A DNA stretch of 64,000 nucleotides, taken from assembly GCA_040384465.1 (NCBI GenBank), contig JAZKJF010000001.1:186001-250000 (forward strand), given 5' to 3'. Below, piece by piece: positions 8,906-16,798 of the stretch (position 1 is the stretch's first letter; each line of letters opens with the position of its first letter). The notes under the pieces are model-generated. The model worked only from the letters and a program-made list of their open reading frames with translations, had not been told where the DNA came from and ran no database searches. Both the position numbers and the translations under genes were made by a program. The stretch is from UBA5078 sp040384465 (GTDB taxonomy: Bacteria > Pseudomonadota > Gammaproteobacteria > Pseudomonadales > Pseudohongiellaceae).

Positions 8906-9508
8906 TCAGAAACGGTGTGTAAGCTTGAGTCTAGTTGTAGATTGGCATATGTCAAACATATGCAGCAGCGCTAGATACAGAGATATCTTCAGGGTATCAA
9001 ACCGGACCGCACTGATGCCGTCACTAAACGCGAAAGGATCGCCAGCATAGACGAGGTAGGCTTTGTGAGTGTGTAGCGACAATCCACAAATGCGTTTCAT
9101 ATCCTGGTGCAGTTCGGGCTTATAAGTGGAGCTGGACGGAATCTCCATCGGAATCAGATTGCGTCCCTGTTGAAACAGAAGGTCCGCTTCCAGACCATTG
9201 CTGTCGCGGTTAAAGTAGAGGCTTGCGAGTTTGCCCTGGTTGAACAGATTCTTCGCAAAATCCAACACCACCATATTCTCGACAAGATGACCCAGCAAAG
9301 GGTCACGTGCTACCTGTGCTGCACTTTCAATTTCAAGCAGAAAACTCAACGAGCCTGTTCCAGTGAAGTAATACTTTGGCGACTTGATGACGCGTTTACC
9401 GAAGTTGTCGAAGTAAGGAGGTAGCTTGTAGACGAGAAACGAGGCTTCGAGAATCGATAGCCAATGTTTGATGGTGTTGCTACTAACCCCCACAGGGGCT
9501 ACAGCCAC
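8906..9508 (-). pseudogene. C-terminal remnant of an AAA ATPase with DUF4143 domain
   Basis: This open frame encodes GVSSNTIKHWLSILEASFLVY, then YFDNFGKRVIKSPKYYFTGTG, HLVENMVVLDFAK, YFNRDSNGLEADLLF and KAYLVYAGD. These are consecutive landmarks of the DUF4143 domain that forms the C-terminal half of a widespread AAA ATPase family. The whole P-loop ATPase half is missing. Homology starts within a few codons of the hipA stop at 9499. The end is also abnormal: after about position 8985 the sequence becomes unrelated and runs into the vapB promoter. It is best read as a dead fragment left when hipBA arrived, not a functional gene. Confidence 0.8.
8928..8963 (-). promoter_or_regulatory. vapBC promoter and operator
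   Basis: On the minus strand a perfect -35 box TTGACA (8950-8955) is followed after 16 bp by TAGACT (8928-8933), a fair -10 box. The -35 lies inside the perfect palindrome GCATATGT-N3-ACATATGC (8945-8963). A VapBC complex bound there would occlude RNA polymerase, the usual conditional-cooperativity arrangement of type II TA operons. The site is 53-71 bases upstream of the vapB start. Confidence 0.75.
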
Positions 9509-10761
9509 TTCTTCAACAACTCCGCATTCCTTTGCGCGATCCGCACAATCCGCTCCAGCGTCGCGTGACTTGACAGAGAAGTGTCCTTCATCAGTACCTG
9601 CGCTTCATCGGCAACGGCGCTTTCGGCATGATCTATGAACCGACGTAGCACACCCGCCTGGCGGCGCAGAGCAACTCCCGTCTCTTCCTGAAACGCAGTC
9701 ATTGCAGCGGCATCCAACGCTCCAAGGTGCCAGGCGTTGCCAAGGGGCATTGCCATGCGGTCACTCAGCGTGTCATAGACGAGGGTACAGACGAGATCAT
9801 AGGTGGGCGACAGGACAACATTGCGCCCGGTGTGCAGCAGAGAGAAGTTCTTGCCATGCGCGTCCTGATTACCGATCACAAGATTGAAAAAAATGCGCTT
9901 GATCAACTCCTGCTGGTGGACTGCGGCGGGCGTGCTGAACTGTCGCAGTATTCTGAACAGGTCACCGAATCGCGGGCCACCATCCTGCGAGTACTTGCGC
10001 GCGGACGGAATGCACATGATCTGACAGGTATCTTCCTGATGCAGACGTTGCGTCTTGCCACTGGCATCGGTTAATCGGTCGTATCGAGTGACCACATAAC
10101 AGTCGTGTTCTGCCCCCGCCGCATTGCGGAAAGGTACCAGTCTGACGTTTGGCACCTCCAGACCGGCACGTTTAGCCGCTCGCATACATAGCAATTCGTT
10201 CTCGACGAGTGCCGGAAACCGGTCTGATGGTGGCTTGAGGATGTGCGTGGAAGGGTGTTGGCCCGGCAGGTGCAGCGCGCCGTCTTCATCCAGGATCACC
10301 GGTAGTTTGTTTTGCGCGCCAGCCAGACTCAGTCGCATACCGAGCGTGTTATTGGGCAGGAGCGGGTTTTTCTTGATACGTTCTACCAGATCGCCCAGTG
10401 TGGCGTCATTCAGCGCAGGCTGCCTTGGTGTCACATCGGTATGTGGCGGGGTGTTGGGCGACTCGATAGTGATGGCGCCAGCGACATCGCCCCCCGTGGC
10501 TTCAAGCAGTTGTGCGAAGTTGTTGTTGGCAGTTCCCAGCTCAGTGGCGAGCAAGTCGCGTATCACGCCTTCAGGCAGCAGATTCTCAAAGAAGGGGAAG
10601 GTACTGGAATCTGGCCAGGGCTCTTCGCGTATCGGCATGGCGACTGACAGGGGCGGGCCGTTGCTCGTCACATAGTCAGTCAGATATTGGAAACGCATGC
10701 GCTCGTCTTCGATTGTCAGGAGACCGCATGGTTTACCGTGAAAGCAGATAAATAAATCCAT
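9499..10761 (-). CDS. hipA: HipA-type serine/threonine kinase toxin
   Basis: This 420-residue protein has the complete HipA layout. The N-terminal subdomain (residues 1-100) precedes LSLAGAQNKLPVIL near 145-158, whose Ser matches the regulatory autophosphorylation site of E. coli HipA. The kinase core has IGNQDAHGKNFSLLH (catalytic Asp) and LSPTYDLVCT, where Asp coordinates magnesium. HipA proteins phosphorylate glutamyl-tRNA synthetase or a related target and slow growth until neutralised by HipB. Its ATG overlaps the hipB stop as TGATG. Downstream it runs directly into the DUF4143 remnant. All catalytic residues appear intact, so an active toxin is likely; the target is not known. Confidence 0.92.
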   Translation of the reverse strand: MDLFICFHGKPCGLLTIEDERMRFQYLTDYVTSNGPPLSVAMPIREEPWPDSSTFPFFENLLPEGVIRDLLATELGTANNNFAQLLEATGGDVAGAITIESPNTPPHTDVTPRQPALNDATLGDLVERIKKNPLLPNNTLGMRLSLAGAQNKLPVILDEDGALHLPGQHPSTHILKPPSDRFPALVENELLCMRAAKRAGLEVPNVRLVPFRNAAGAEHDCYVVTRYDRLTDASGKTQRLHQEDTCQIMCIPSARKYSQDGGPRFGDLFRILRQFSTPAAVHQQELIKRIFFNLVIGNQDAHGKNFSLLHTGRNVVLSPTYDLVCTLVYDTLSDRMAMPLGNAWHLGALDAAAMTAFQEETGVALRRQAGVLRRFIDHAESAVADEAQVLMKDTSLSSHATLERIVRIAQRNAELLKKWL

Positions 10762-10994
10762 CAGCGTTCACTCAGCGCTGGGACATTGACTGACTCGGGT
10801 GCGGTGAGTGTGATACGAATGCCCAGCGCTTCGAGGGCTTTGAGTGCCAGACCTATTTGCGCACTGGACTTCCCGTTCTCGATATTACTTAGGGTACGTG
10901 TGCTGAGCCCGGCAACACTAGCCAGTTCGTCTTGGCGCATTCCAAGGGCTTGTCGCGTGTCGCGGATGAAGTGTCCAATGCGTGTGCTGTCCAT
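10761..10994 (-). CDS. hipB: HipB-type XRE-family antitoxin and repressor
   Basis: The 77-residue product is a single HTH_XRE domain: IGHFIRDTRQALGMRQDELASVAGLSTRTLSNIENGK, followed by ALKALEALGIRITL. This matches HipB, which binds DNA as a dimer, represses hipBA and restrains HipA. I took the ATG at 10994. A second in-frame ATG 27 bases upstream would add nine residues and cannot be excluded, since neither has a strong ribosome-binding site. The longer open frame extending to 11504 runs through the operators and a REPIN and is not coding. Two operator-like palindromes lie just upstream. Confidence 0.9.
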   Translation of the reverse strand: MDSTRIGHFIRDTRQALGMRQDELASVAGLSTRTLSNIENGKSSAQIGLALKALEALGIRITLTAPESVNVPALSER

Positions 10995-11012
10995 AAGTGT
11001 GCCGCAGGCGTT

Positions 11013-11034
11013 AATATGCATGAGCGTGCATATT
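11013..11034. promoter_or_regulatory. Probable HipB operator O1
   Basis: This is a perfect 8-base inverted repeat, AATATGCA-N6-TGCATATT, starting 19 bases upstream of the chosen hipB ATG. Its core TATGC-N8-GCATA has the same spacing as the E. coli HipB operator TATCC-N8-GGATA with one changed base per half-site. The position suits repression of hipBA. Binding by HipB is inferred. Confidence 0.7.
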
Positions 11035-11062
11035 GCCTGTTGAGACGTACCGTGGCAAGCAA

Positions 11063-11084
11063 AATATGCACGCTCGTGCATAGT
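11063..11084. promoter_or_regulatory. Probable HipB operator O2
   Basis: This is a second copy of the TATGC-N8-GCATA core (AATATGCA-N6-TGCATAGT, outer bases imperfect). Its centre is exactly 50 bp from that of O1, close to five helical turns. Both sites would therefore face the same side of the DNA and could be bound cooperatively or bridged. Confidence 0.65.
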
Positions 11085-11193
11085 GTCTGCCCACCCCACG
11101 GGGGGCGGCAGTTTCAATTGCACGGCATTGGCCTTGCCGCAGGCTCGCAGCGTCGCAGGTGTGTCAATACCTCGGTAGACTTCGGCTGTTTGA

Positions 11194-11266
11194 TGTGGGA
11201 GCTTGCTTGCAAGCGATAGTTTTGCGGACGGGGCGAGAATCAATCGCTTGCAGGCAAGCTCCCACA
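11194..11266. repeat. Type-A REPIN at the right border of the TA island
   Basis: The left arm begins TGTGGGAGCTTGCTTGCAAG and the right arm ends CAGGCAAGCTCCCACA, inverted around a spacer of about 25 bp. It has the same head as the elements at 8165 and 36687, but its hairpin is a compensated variant (CTTGC/GCAAG instead of CGGGC/GCCCG). It ends 16 bp before the ATG of the beta-CASP nuclease gene. Confidence 0.85.
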
Positions 11267-11282
11267 ATTGGAGAGGGATCTC

Positions 11283-12776
11283 ATGAGCACACAGACCTAT
11301 CCGCAGTTTCTTCATCACGGCGCCGCCGATGGCGTCACTGGTAGTTGTCACCGTTACATCGCCAGCCCTGCATTGCATCTGCTTATTGATTGCGGTTTGT
11401 TTCAAGGCGTAGAGGCAGGCGATGGCGAGCGGCGCCCTCCTGAAATCGAGTTCGATATCTCTCTCGTCCGTGCCCTGGTCGTCACTCATGTGCATATCGA
11501 CCACATCGGACGTCTTCCGTATTTGTTGGCTGCCGGTTTCAAGGGGCCAATCTTATGCAGTATGCCCTCCGCACGTTTATTGCCTCTCGTGATTGAAGAT
11601 GCCTTGAAGATGGGCTTCACGCGCGACAAGCGTGTGATCGATGATTTCCTGGCGACAGTGCAACAGCAACTGATGCCGCTGAACTACAAGCAATGGTATG
11701 TGATGGTGAATCAGGATCTACTGCAGTTGAAGGTACGACTGCAGATGGCGGGGCATATTCTCGGTTCGGCTTATGTGGAGTTGGATTTGCGGTGGCGTGA
11801 GTCGGTTGATTCGGCATGGCAATCGCATCGCACTGTGTTCTCAGGAGATTTGGGGGCGCCATATTCGCCATTGCTGCCTTCGCCGAAGGCCCCCTATGCA
11901 GCGGATACGTTGATCATTGAGAGCACCTATGGGAATCGCCGCCATGAGAGTCGGCGTGAGCGCCGGTTCAAGCTCAAGGCGCTGGTGGAGAGAGCGCTGA
12001 AGGATGGCGGATCGGTGTTGATTCCGGCGTTCAGTATCGGGCGGACGCAGGAGTTGTTGTATGAGTTTGAGAGCATTATTCATGAGGCTGAGGTGGGTCG
12101 CCTGCAGGGCAGGCTCCTACACGAACGTCAACCTGTAGGAGCCTGCCCTGCAGGCGACAAGAGCCGTCAGAGTGTTGATTGGGCGGAGCTGCAAATCATC
12201 GTGGATTCCCCGCTAGCTGCAAAATTCACCGACGTGTATCGCGAGCTGAAACCCTTCTGGGACAAGGAAGCACTACAGCGTGTGAGAGCAGGGCGGCATC
12301 CCCTGGATTTCGAGACACTGCTGACGATCGATTCCCATGAAGATCATGAAAAGGTTGTGCGGTATCTGGTAGAAACGAAACGCCCGGCGATTGTGATTGC
12401 AGCCAGTGGCATGGCGGCGGGTGGTCGAATCGTGAACTACTTGAAAGCGATGATTGATGATCCCGTGCACTGCGTTTTGTTTGTGGGGTATCAGGTGCCG
12501 GGAACGCCAGGCCATGCGATTTTGAAACAGGATGTTGTTGAATTAGATGGGGAGAGGTATTCGATACGAGCGATGGTCGCTTCGATAGGGGGTTACAGCG
12601 CGCATGCGGATCAGCAGAATCTGTTGAGTTTCGTACGGGGTATGAAGCGTTGGCCTCGGCAAGTGCGGGTGGTGCATGGGGATGATGAGGCGCGGAGAGC
12701 GCTGAAAGGATTGTTGGAGCGTATGGCCGGTGCTGCTGGGGTGGAGATGGAGGTGGTGTTGCCGGGGAGGACTTGA
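11283..12776 (+). CDS. Metallo-beta-lactamase/beta-CASP RNA-processing nuclease
   Basis: This 497-residue protein has the full zinc site: HVHIDHIG near residue 70, VFSGDLG near 185, ESTYGNR near 215 and GGYSAHADQ near 435. It also has the beta-CASP landmarks GSVLIPAFSIGRTQE, AASGMAAGGR and GTPGHAIL. Members cut or trim RNA, and close bacterial relatives are annotated as mRNA 3'-end processing exonucleases; its substrate here is unknown. The start is the ATG at 11283 with GAGAGGG a suitable distance upstream; the earlier TTG is not needed. A type-B REPIN sits in frame at 12097-12158, adding about 22 unusual residues to a loop between the IGRTQE helix and the DSPLA motif. A second REPIN begins 10 bp after the stop. 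Confidence 0.88.
   Translation: MSTQTYPQFLHHGAADGVTGSCHRYIASPALHLLIDCGLFQGVEAGDGERRPPEIEFDISLVRALVVTHVHIDHIGRLPYLLAAGFKGPILCSMPSARLLPLVIEDALKMGFTRDKRVIDDFLATVQQQLMPLNYKQWYVMVNQDLLQLKVRLQMAGHILGSAYVELDLRWRESVDSAWQSHRTVFSGDLGAPYSPLLPSPKAPYAADTLIIESTYGNRRHESRRERRFKLKALVERALKDGGSVLIPAFSIGRTQELLYEFESIIHEAEVGRLQGRLLHERQPVGACPAGDKSRQSVDWAELQIIVDSPLAAKFTDVYRELKPFWDKEALQRVRAGRHPLDFETLLTIDSHEDHEKVVRYLVETKRPAIVIAASGMAAGGRIVNYLKAMIDDPVHCVLFVGYQVPGTPGHAILKQDVVELDGERYSIRAMVASIGGYSAHADQQNLLSFVRGMKRWPRQVRVVHGDDEARRALKGLLERMAGAAGVEMEVVLPGRT
12097..12158. repeat. Type-B REPIN inside a coding sequence
   Basis: Two perfect 25-base inverted arms, the right beginning TGTAGGAGCCTGCCCTGCAG, are separated by 12 bp. 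They match the elements at 12786, 24334 and 28740. The element is translated as part of the beta-CASP nuclease, roughly residues 272-292 (GRLQGRLLHERQPVGACPAG and neighbours), without a stop or frameshift. Confidence 0.88.
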
Positions 12777-12785
12777 CGCGGCAGT

Positions 12786-12843
12786 TCGCCTGCAGGGCAG
12801 GCTCTTACGGTTTGTTTTTGTAGGAGCCTGCCCTGTAGGCGAC
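12786..12843. repeat. Type-B REPIN between convergent genes
   Basis: Inverted arms, one with TCGCCTGCAGGGCAGGCTC and the other with GAGCCTGCCCTGTAGGCGA, enclose a T-rich spacer. It lies 10 bp after the nuclease stop and 9 bp from the end of the convergent wecA-like gene. It fills the whole gap and could act as a bidirectional transcript-end structure. Confidence 0.85.
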
Positions 12844-12851
12844 AGGCCGGA

Positions 12852-13895
12852 TCAGCTCTGGTGCAGGGTGGTAAGCACGCGCTTGTGGATCGGACTCCAC
12901 GCCATGTACACGACAAAGATGGCCATAAAGAGCGTAAACATGAACGCATCGCTGGCATTGAAGAGGTATCCCATCAGACCGATAGAGCCGAAGAAGGCGC
13001 CTGCAAAGTACAGCCCTACAACTGTCTGTTCACGGGTATAGCCCGCATTGAGTAAGCGGTGGTGCAAATGATCAGTGCCAGCAGAGAAGGGCGACTGTCC
13101 CTTGAGTGGACGCTTAATGAGAAGGCTGACTGTATCGATCAGTGGAATTGCCAGGAACCAGAGTGCATACACTGGTGACATCATCGCGTCTGCACCCTGT
13201 GTCGCTTCGATGATCAACCACGTCAATATAAATCCCAGCATGGTGCTGCCAGCATCACCGAGATACACCAAGGCGCACTGCTTCCACGGCAAGCGGAAGT
13301 TCAGCATCAGGAAGGCCAGCAGTGAGCAGATAAGCAGGGTCGTGAATTGCAGCATAGCGATATGGCCAGCATCGAATGCCACGATTCCCAGGAAGAACAG
13401 CGCGACGACAACCAAGCCGCCTGAGAGACCATCAATGCCATCGGTCATGTTCACAGCGTTGATTACGCCAACGGTAGCAAACATCGTGACAGGGATGGCG
13501 AGAATCCCAAGCTCAATCGGACCGAAAGCGAAAAGATTACCCAAGGACAAGAGTTGATTGCCTGCCACGGCAGCCATCAACCAGGCAGCAAAACCATGAG
13601 CGCCCATGCGCACTGAGACACGCAGTTCACGCGCATCATCGAAAATACCAACAAAGAGAACCAGTGCCGAAATGGCAAGCATCGCACTGTAATGCACCAA
13701 AACCACAGGAGTGAAGAAACTCATGCAGAGCGTGCCGACATAGATGGCGAGACCGCCGATGAGAGGGGTAGGGGCTTTGTGCTGTTTCCTACCACCAGGG
13801 ATGTCCAACAGACCCACCCGGCTGGCGACTGGCTTTAGCGCAAATAGCGAGATCGAGGTGATCACAAACGCACTTAAAAGATTTATGAAGCTCAT
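12852..13895 (-). CDS. wecA: WecA/MraY-family undecaprenyl-phosphate sugar-1-phosphate transferase
   Basis: This 347-residue multispanning membrane protein has about ten hydrophobic segments and the diagnostic cytoplasmic motifs: GLLDIPGGRKQHK with a downstream GGLAIY, FDDARELRV, NAVNMTDGIDGLSGG with the catalytic Asp pair, LGDAGSTMLGF, and the C-terminal AGTDHLHHRLL His-box of the WecA branch. It transfers HexNAc-1-phosphate, most likely GlcNAc-1-P, from UDP-sugar to undecaprenyl phosphate, the first step of O-antigen or exopolysaccharide assembly. It probably starts the glycan finished by the cluster at 1-8138, from which the TA island separates it. The UDP-sugar specificity is inferred. 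Confidence 0.88.
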   Translation of the reverse strand: MSFINLLSAFVITSISLFALKPVASRVGLLDIPGGRKQHKAPTPLIGGLAIYVGTLCMSFFTPVVLVHYSAMLAISALVLFVGIFDDARELRVSVRMGAHGFAAWLMAAVAGNQLLSLGNLFAFGPIELGILAIPVTMFATVGVINAVNMTDGIDGLSGGLVVVALFFLGIVAFDAGHIAMLQFTTLLICSLLAFLMLNFRLPWKQCALVYLGDAGSTMLGFILTWLIIEATQGADAMMSPVYALWFLAIPLIDTVSLLIKRPLKGQSPFSAGTDHLHHRLLNAGYTREQTVVGLYFAGAFFGSIGLMGYLFNASDAFMFTLFMAIFVVYMAWSPIHKRVLTTLHQS

Positions 13896-13977
13896 GGCTA
13901 AATTACCGATACACTCAGGTTAAAGAAAGGGTTCGAGTGCCTTGTTCCTTGTAAATCCATCCATTGCAACGAAATCT

Positions 13978-14020
13978 GCTGTGTCCTTGAGGGGGCACCA
14001 GGCACCCTCAAGGACACAGC
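13978..14020 (-). terminator. Strong hairpin after the 856-residue secreted protein gene
   Basis: A perfect 16-bp stem (GCTGTGTCCTTGAGGG pairing with its complement) closes an 11-base loop 8 bp beyond the stop at 14028. There is no clear U-tract after it on the minus strand, so it may stabilise the 3' end or terminate inefficiently. The stem is far longer than typical REP hairpins and has no copy elsewhere in the window. Confidence 0.6.
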
Positions 14021-14027
14021 TCACTTT

Positions 14028-16598
14028 TCACTTCACGCCGTACAGAACCTGCACACCAGCGCTGGTGATGAACTCGTAGTCCATCTTGCCATCGCCATTC
14101 GCATCTTTGGCGCGGAATGCAACACCATCGGCATTCTTGAACTGGGTCAAGTAGAGCTGATCAGCAGTTGCCAGCGGAGTCACGAAGAAGCTTGGCTTGA
14201 AGCGACCCACGCCGTTCACGTTCACAAACCCTGTACTGCGGTCAGTGGTGGTTGTCAGCCCTGCCTTGGACACGGTGGTGTAGAACACATCGCTGTCGAC
14301 GAACGGCAGGATGTGTTGAGTGATGCCGTTCGCACACGTCATTGTGAACGCATAGCCAGGTGCAGTCGGTGCGCCAGTCGGTGCTGTGAAAGACACTGCA
14401 CCGCATTGACCGCTCTTGCCTGCAATGTTCTCGAAGGCAAACACACCGGAGAAGCGCTGGCTGCTACCCAGGCTGAGTTCGACTGAGCCGTTGTTGCGGA
14501 AGGTTGTGCTGAAACCAGCCTTCTCAACCGCCGCAGCGAAGGACAACACATCAGCCGCAGCGCCTGACAGCTCCACCGCAACGCCGTTGGACACAGCCAC
14601 TGCACGGCCATCAGGCAGATAGGTAACACCGTTCGGCACTATGCTTGGAACCAGACGTACTGCTGTTGAAGTGGCTGCATATGACTCGGTGGAGTTGCCT
14701 ACGCGCAGGGCACCGGTCAGAGCATCGGTTGTGACACTGAGTGCTTCAGTCGCGCTGAAGAAGTTGAGACCGCCTTCTACCAACTGACCTTGTACAAGTG
14801 CTGCACCAAATGCACCCTGCAACGCGTTTAGCAGGGAGGCAGTTGCGCTCAGACCTTTAACATTCACATTCGGGTTGGAGAACGCACCATTCCCTTTCAG
14901 GCTGCCAAGAATTCTGGCGACGCTTGACACGCTGACACCCAGATTATCCAGTTTGGCATTCGCTCCGGATTCATCAATGTCTGAATCCGACCTCACGGAA
15001 ATACTGTTCTGGAGTGCTCGGACCAGAATGCTGGGGTTTTCCATCAGTTCGCTGACAGGGGTAGCCGGGTCCAAGCCAAGAGTAGTGGCGAGATCACTGA
15101 TTGTGTTCTCGATAGCCTTGGTGGCAACGTCTACTGCGGCATCGATCATGGCGTCCGACAGTGGGGCACCCGCTTCGATCGCGGCGTTAAGCACAGAGGC
15201 AGTGGCATCGACCAGATTCTGGATTTCATCTGGAGTGCTGTCGTCGCTGATCAGATCTGCCGATGCTGCCAAGGTTGACTCGGCGATGTCACTCACCTGA
15301 TCGATCTCGGCCTGAGTCAGTTCGCCTTCTTTATCGCCCAGTGCTTCCAACAGACTGGACACATTGTTGATCGCGTCTGTCATTGCTTCTTCATCGATAT
15401 CACCACCCGCTTCGCTAGCCTGACCGGCAAGACTTAAGGCATCGCCTGTTGTGCCGAGCAGCTCCAAAGCATCTTCTGTGGATATGGAGTCAATCTGGTC
15501 CAGAGCATCTGCCAGCAAATCTGCGGCATCGTCAATAGCGCCTTCGATCGCATCGATCTGGCTGTCATCAGGGACTTCATTCGGGTCAATGATGATGTCA
15601 TCAAGGGCATCGTTAAGATCATCGGTGCCTGCACCAACGTCTACTTCGGGTTCGGGCTCTGGTTCCGGCTCTGGATCAGGGTCGCCGCCACCGGTTGTTG
15701 TGCAGGTATCTGTGAATGCTGTGAGGGTATCGAATGCGCCAGAGGAGCCTACGACGCTGAATTGCCCTTGCACGGCATAGGCTTCGGTGAAGTGTTGAGC
15801 CAGTTCGCCTGGTTCGCCTTCAGTGTCCGGGTTCAGTATGAAAACAGAACCACTTTCAGAGGCTGGGCTGAGGTCACAAGTCGTTCTGACTTTCGGGAAT
15901 TTGGTCACCACCGGGTGTCCGGTGCCGAAACCAATCATTTCTGGCTGGCCAGAGCTGTGTTGTTGCACAACGATACGGTAGGTGTAATGCGCGCCGTGGT
16001 TAAAACGATCAAGGATGGTGGTGAAAGCGGGGTGTTTGCTGGCTATCGCTTCCAGTAGTTCCATCGCGTTGATGGTGATAGTCCCGTCAGTAACGGTGAC
16101 CGGGCCATTGTCTGAATCGTTTGAAATGTTAGCCAGAACGACGGCAGTACCGCTGTCATCTTGGCCCAGCAGACGCATGGATTGGCCACTGGGGACCCCG
16201 CCCTGAATTGTGTTGCCACCACCGCTTACAGCGAGAATCAGTTCAGGGATCATGGCTTCCATACGACGGTCTGAGTCGTTGTCCTGGAAGGTCACTGCGA
16301 CTCTGAAACTGTAATCACCATCGGTCAGATCTTCGGATTTCAACAGCGTGAAGCTGAAACTCGGGATGCCGAAGTTATCGATGATGGGCACACCCGTGAC
16401 ATTACCAACGATACCGTCGGCGCCAATGGTTGGTGTGGAAGAGAACCCGGCACTTGCACCAGCGCCAGTGATGACGACCTCATTGTCCTGCAGCGAGAGG
16501 TCTCCTGCGTGAGTGTAGACACCCAGTCCGGTCAGCAGGCCCGCCATGGCGACTCGGCTGATGCACTTGTAGCTGCGACGATTCTTCATCATTTTCAT
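14028..16598 (-). CDS. Large exported protein with EF-hand-like C-terminal loop, function unknown
   Basis: The 856-residue protein has a signal peptide (residues about 1-31, ending near THAGDLS), a beta-rich N-terminal domain to about 300, an acidic PEPEPEPEPE linker near 308-318, and a long Ala-rich helical region. A C-terminal domain ends in DANGDGKMDYEF (about 832-843), an EF-hand/dockerin-like calcium loop, then VLYGVK. Four Cys recur at the same places in the neighbouring paralogue (TTCDLS, DTCTTT, GQCGAV, MTCANG). The first ATG touches its Shine-Dalgarno GAGGGA, so initiation probably uses the ATG at 16592 or 16589. A CRP-like site lies about 70 bases upstream. I do not recognise the family; it is probably secreted or surface-exposed. 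Confidence 0.75.
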   Translation of the reverse strand: MKMMKNRRSYKCISRVAMAGLLTGLGVYTHAGDLSLQDNEVVITGAGASAGFSSTPTIGADGIVGNVTGVPIIDNFGIPSFSFTLLKSEDLTDGDYSFRVAVTFQDNDSDRRMEAMIPELILAVSGGGNTIQGGVPSGQSMRLLGQDDSGTAVVLANISNDSDNGPVTVTDGTITINAMELLEAIASKHPAFTTILDRFNHGAHYTYRIVVQQHSSGQPEMIGFGTGHPVVTKFPKVRTTCDLSPASESGSVFILNPDTEGEPGELAQHFTEAYAVQGQFSVVGSSGAFDTLTAFTDTCTTTGGGDPDPEPEPEPEPEVDVGAGTDDLNDALDDIIIDPNEVPDDSQIDAIEGAIDDAADLLADALDQIDSISTEDALELLGTTGDALSLAGQASEAGGDIDEEAMTDAINNVSSLLEALGDKEGELTQAEIDQVSDIAESTLAASADLISDDSTPDEIQNLVDATASVLNAAIEAGAPLSDAMIDAAVDVATKAIENTISDLATTLGLDPATPVSELMENPSILVRALQNSISVRSDSDIDESGANAKLDNLGVSVSSVARILGSLKGNGAFSNPNVNVKGLSATASLLNALQGAFGAALVQGQLVEGGLNFFSATEALSVTTDALTGALRVGNSTESYAATSTAVRLVPSIVPNGVTYLPDGRAVAVSNGVAVELSGAAADVLSFAAAVEKAGFSTTFRNNGSVELSLGSSQRFSGVFAFENIAGKSGQCGAVSFTAPTGAPTAPGYAFTMTCANGITQHILPFVDSDVFYTTVSKAGLTTTTDRSTGFVNVNGVGRFKPSFFVTPLATADQLYLTQFKNADGVAFRAKDANGDGKMDYEFITSAGVQVLYGVK

Positions 16599-16667
16599 TC
16601 CCTCAAAGTTCCGTTGGGTTGTAGCTTAGGATAAGTTGTCAGTTGCGCAATTTGATTTCCGTGAGAC

Positions 16668-16683
16668 TGTGATTTACATCACG
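16668..16683. promoter_or_regulatory. CRP/Vfr-like binding site
   Basis: TGTGA-TTTACA-TCACG matches the CRP consensus TGTGA-N6-TCACA at nine of ten defined bases. It is centred about 77 bases upstream of the 856-residue exported protein gene, in a 200-bp gap after the paralogous gene. This suggests cAMP-dependent control of that gene by a CRP or Vfr homologue. No protein evidence is available in the window. Confidence 0.55.
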
Positions 16684-16798
16684 TTCACAGCTGGTGCATC
16701 TGCTCAGGGCCGCGATTATGGCATTTAAGGTCGCTATTTGCCTACCCGCATCATGGTTATTCTGTGATATAGACCCTGTTTTTCCACGGAAAATCTGT

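Noticed and set aside
10995..11504. N-terminal extension of hipB to 11504
   Set aside because: It would translate two operators and a REPIN; HTH homology begins at about 10994.
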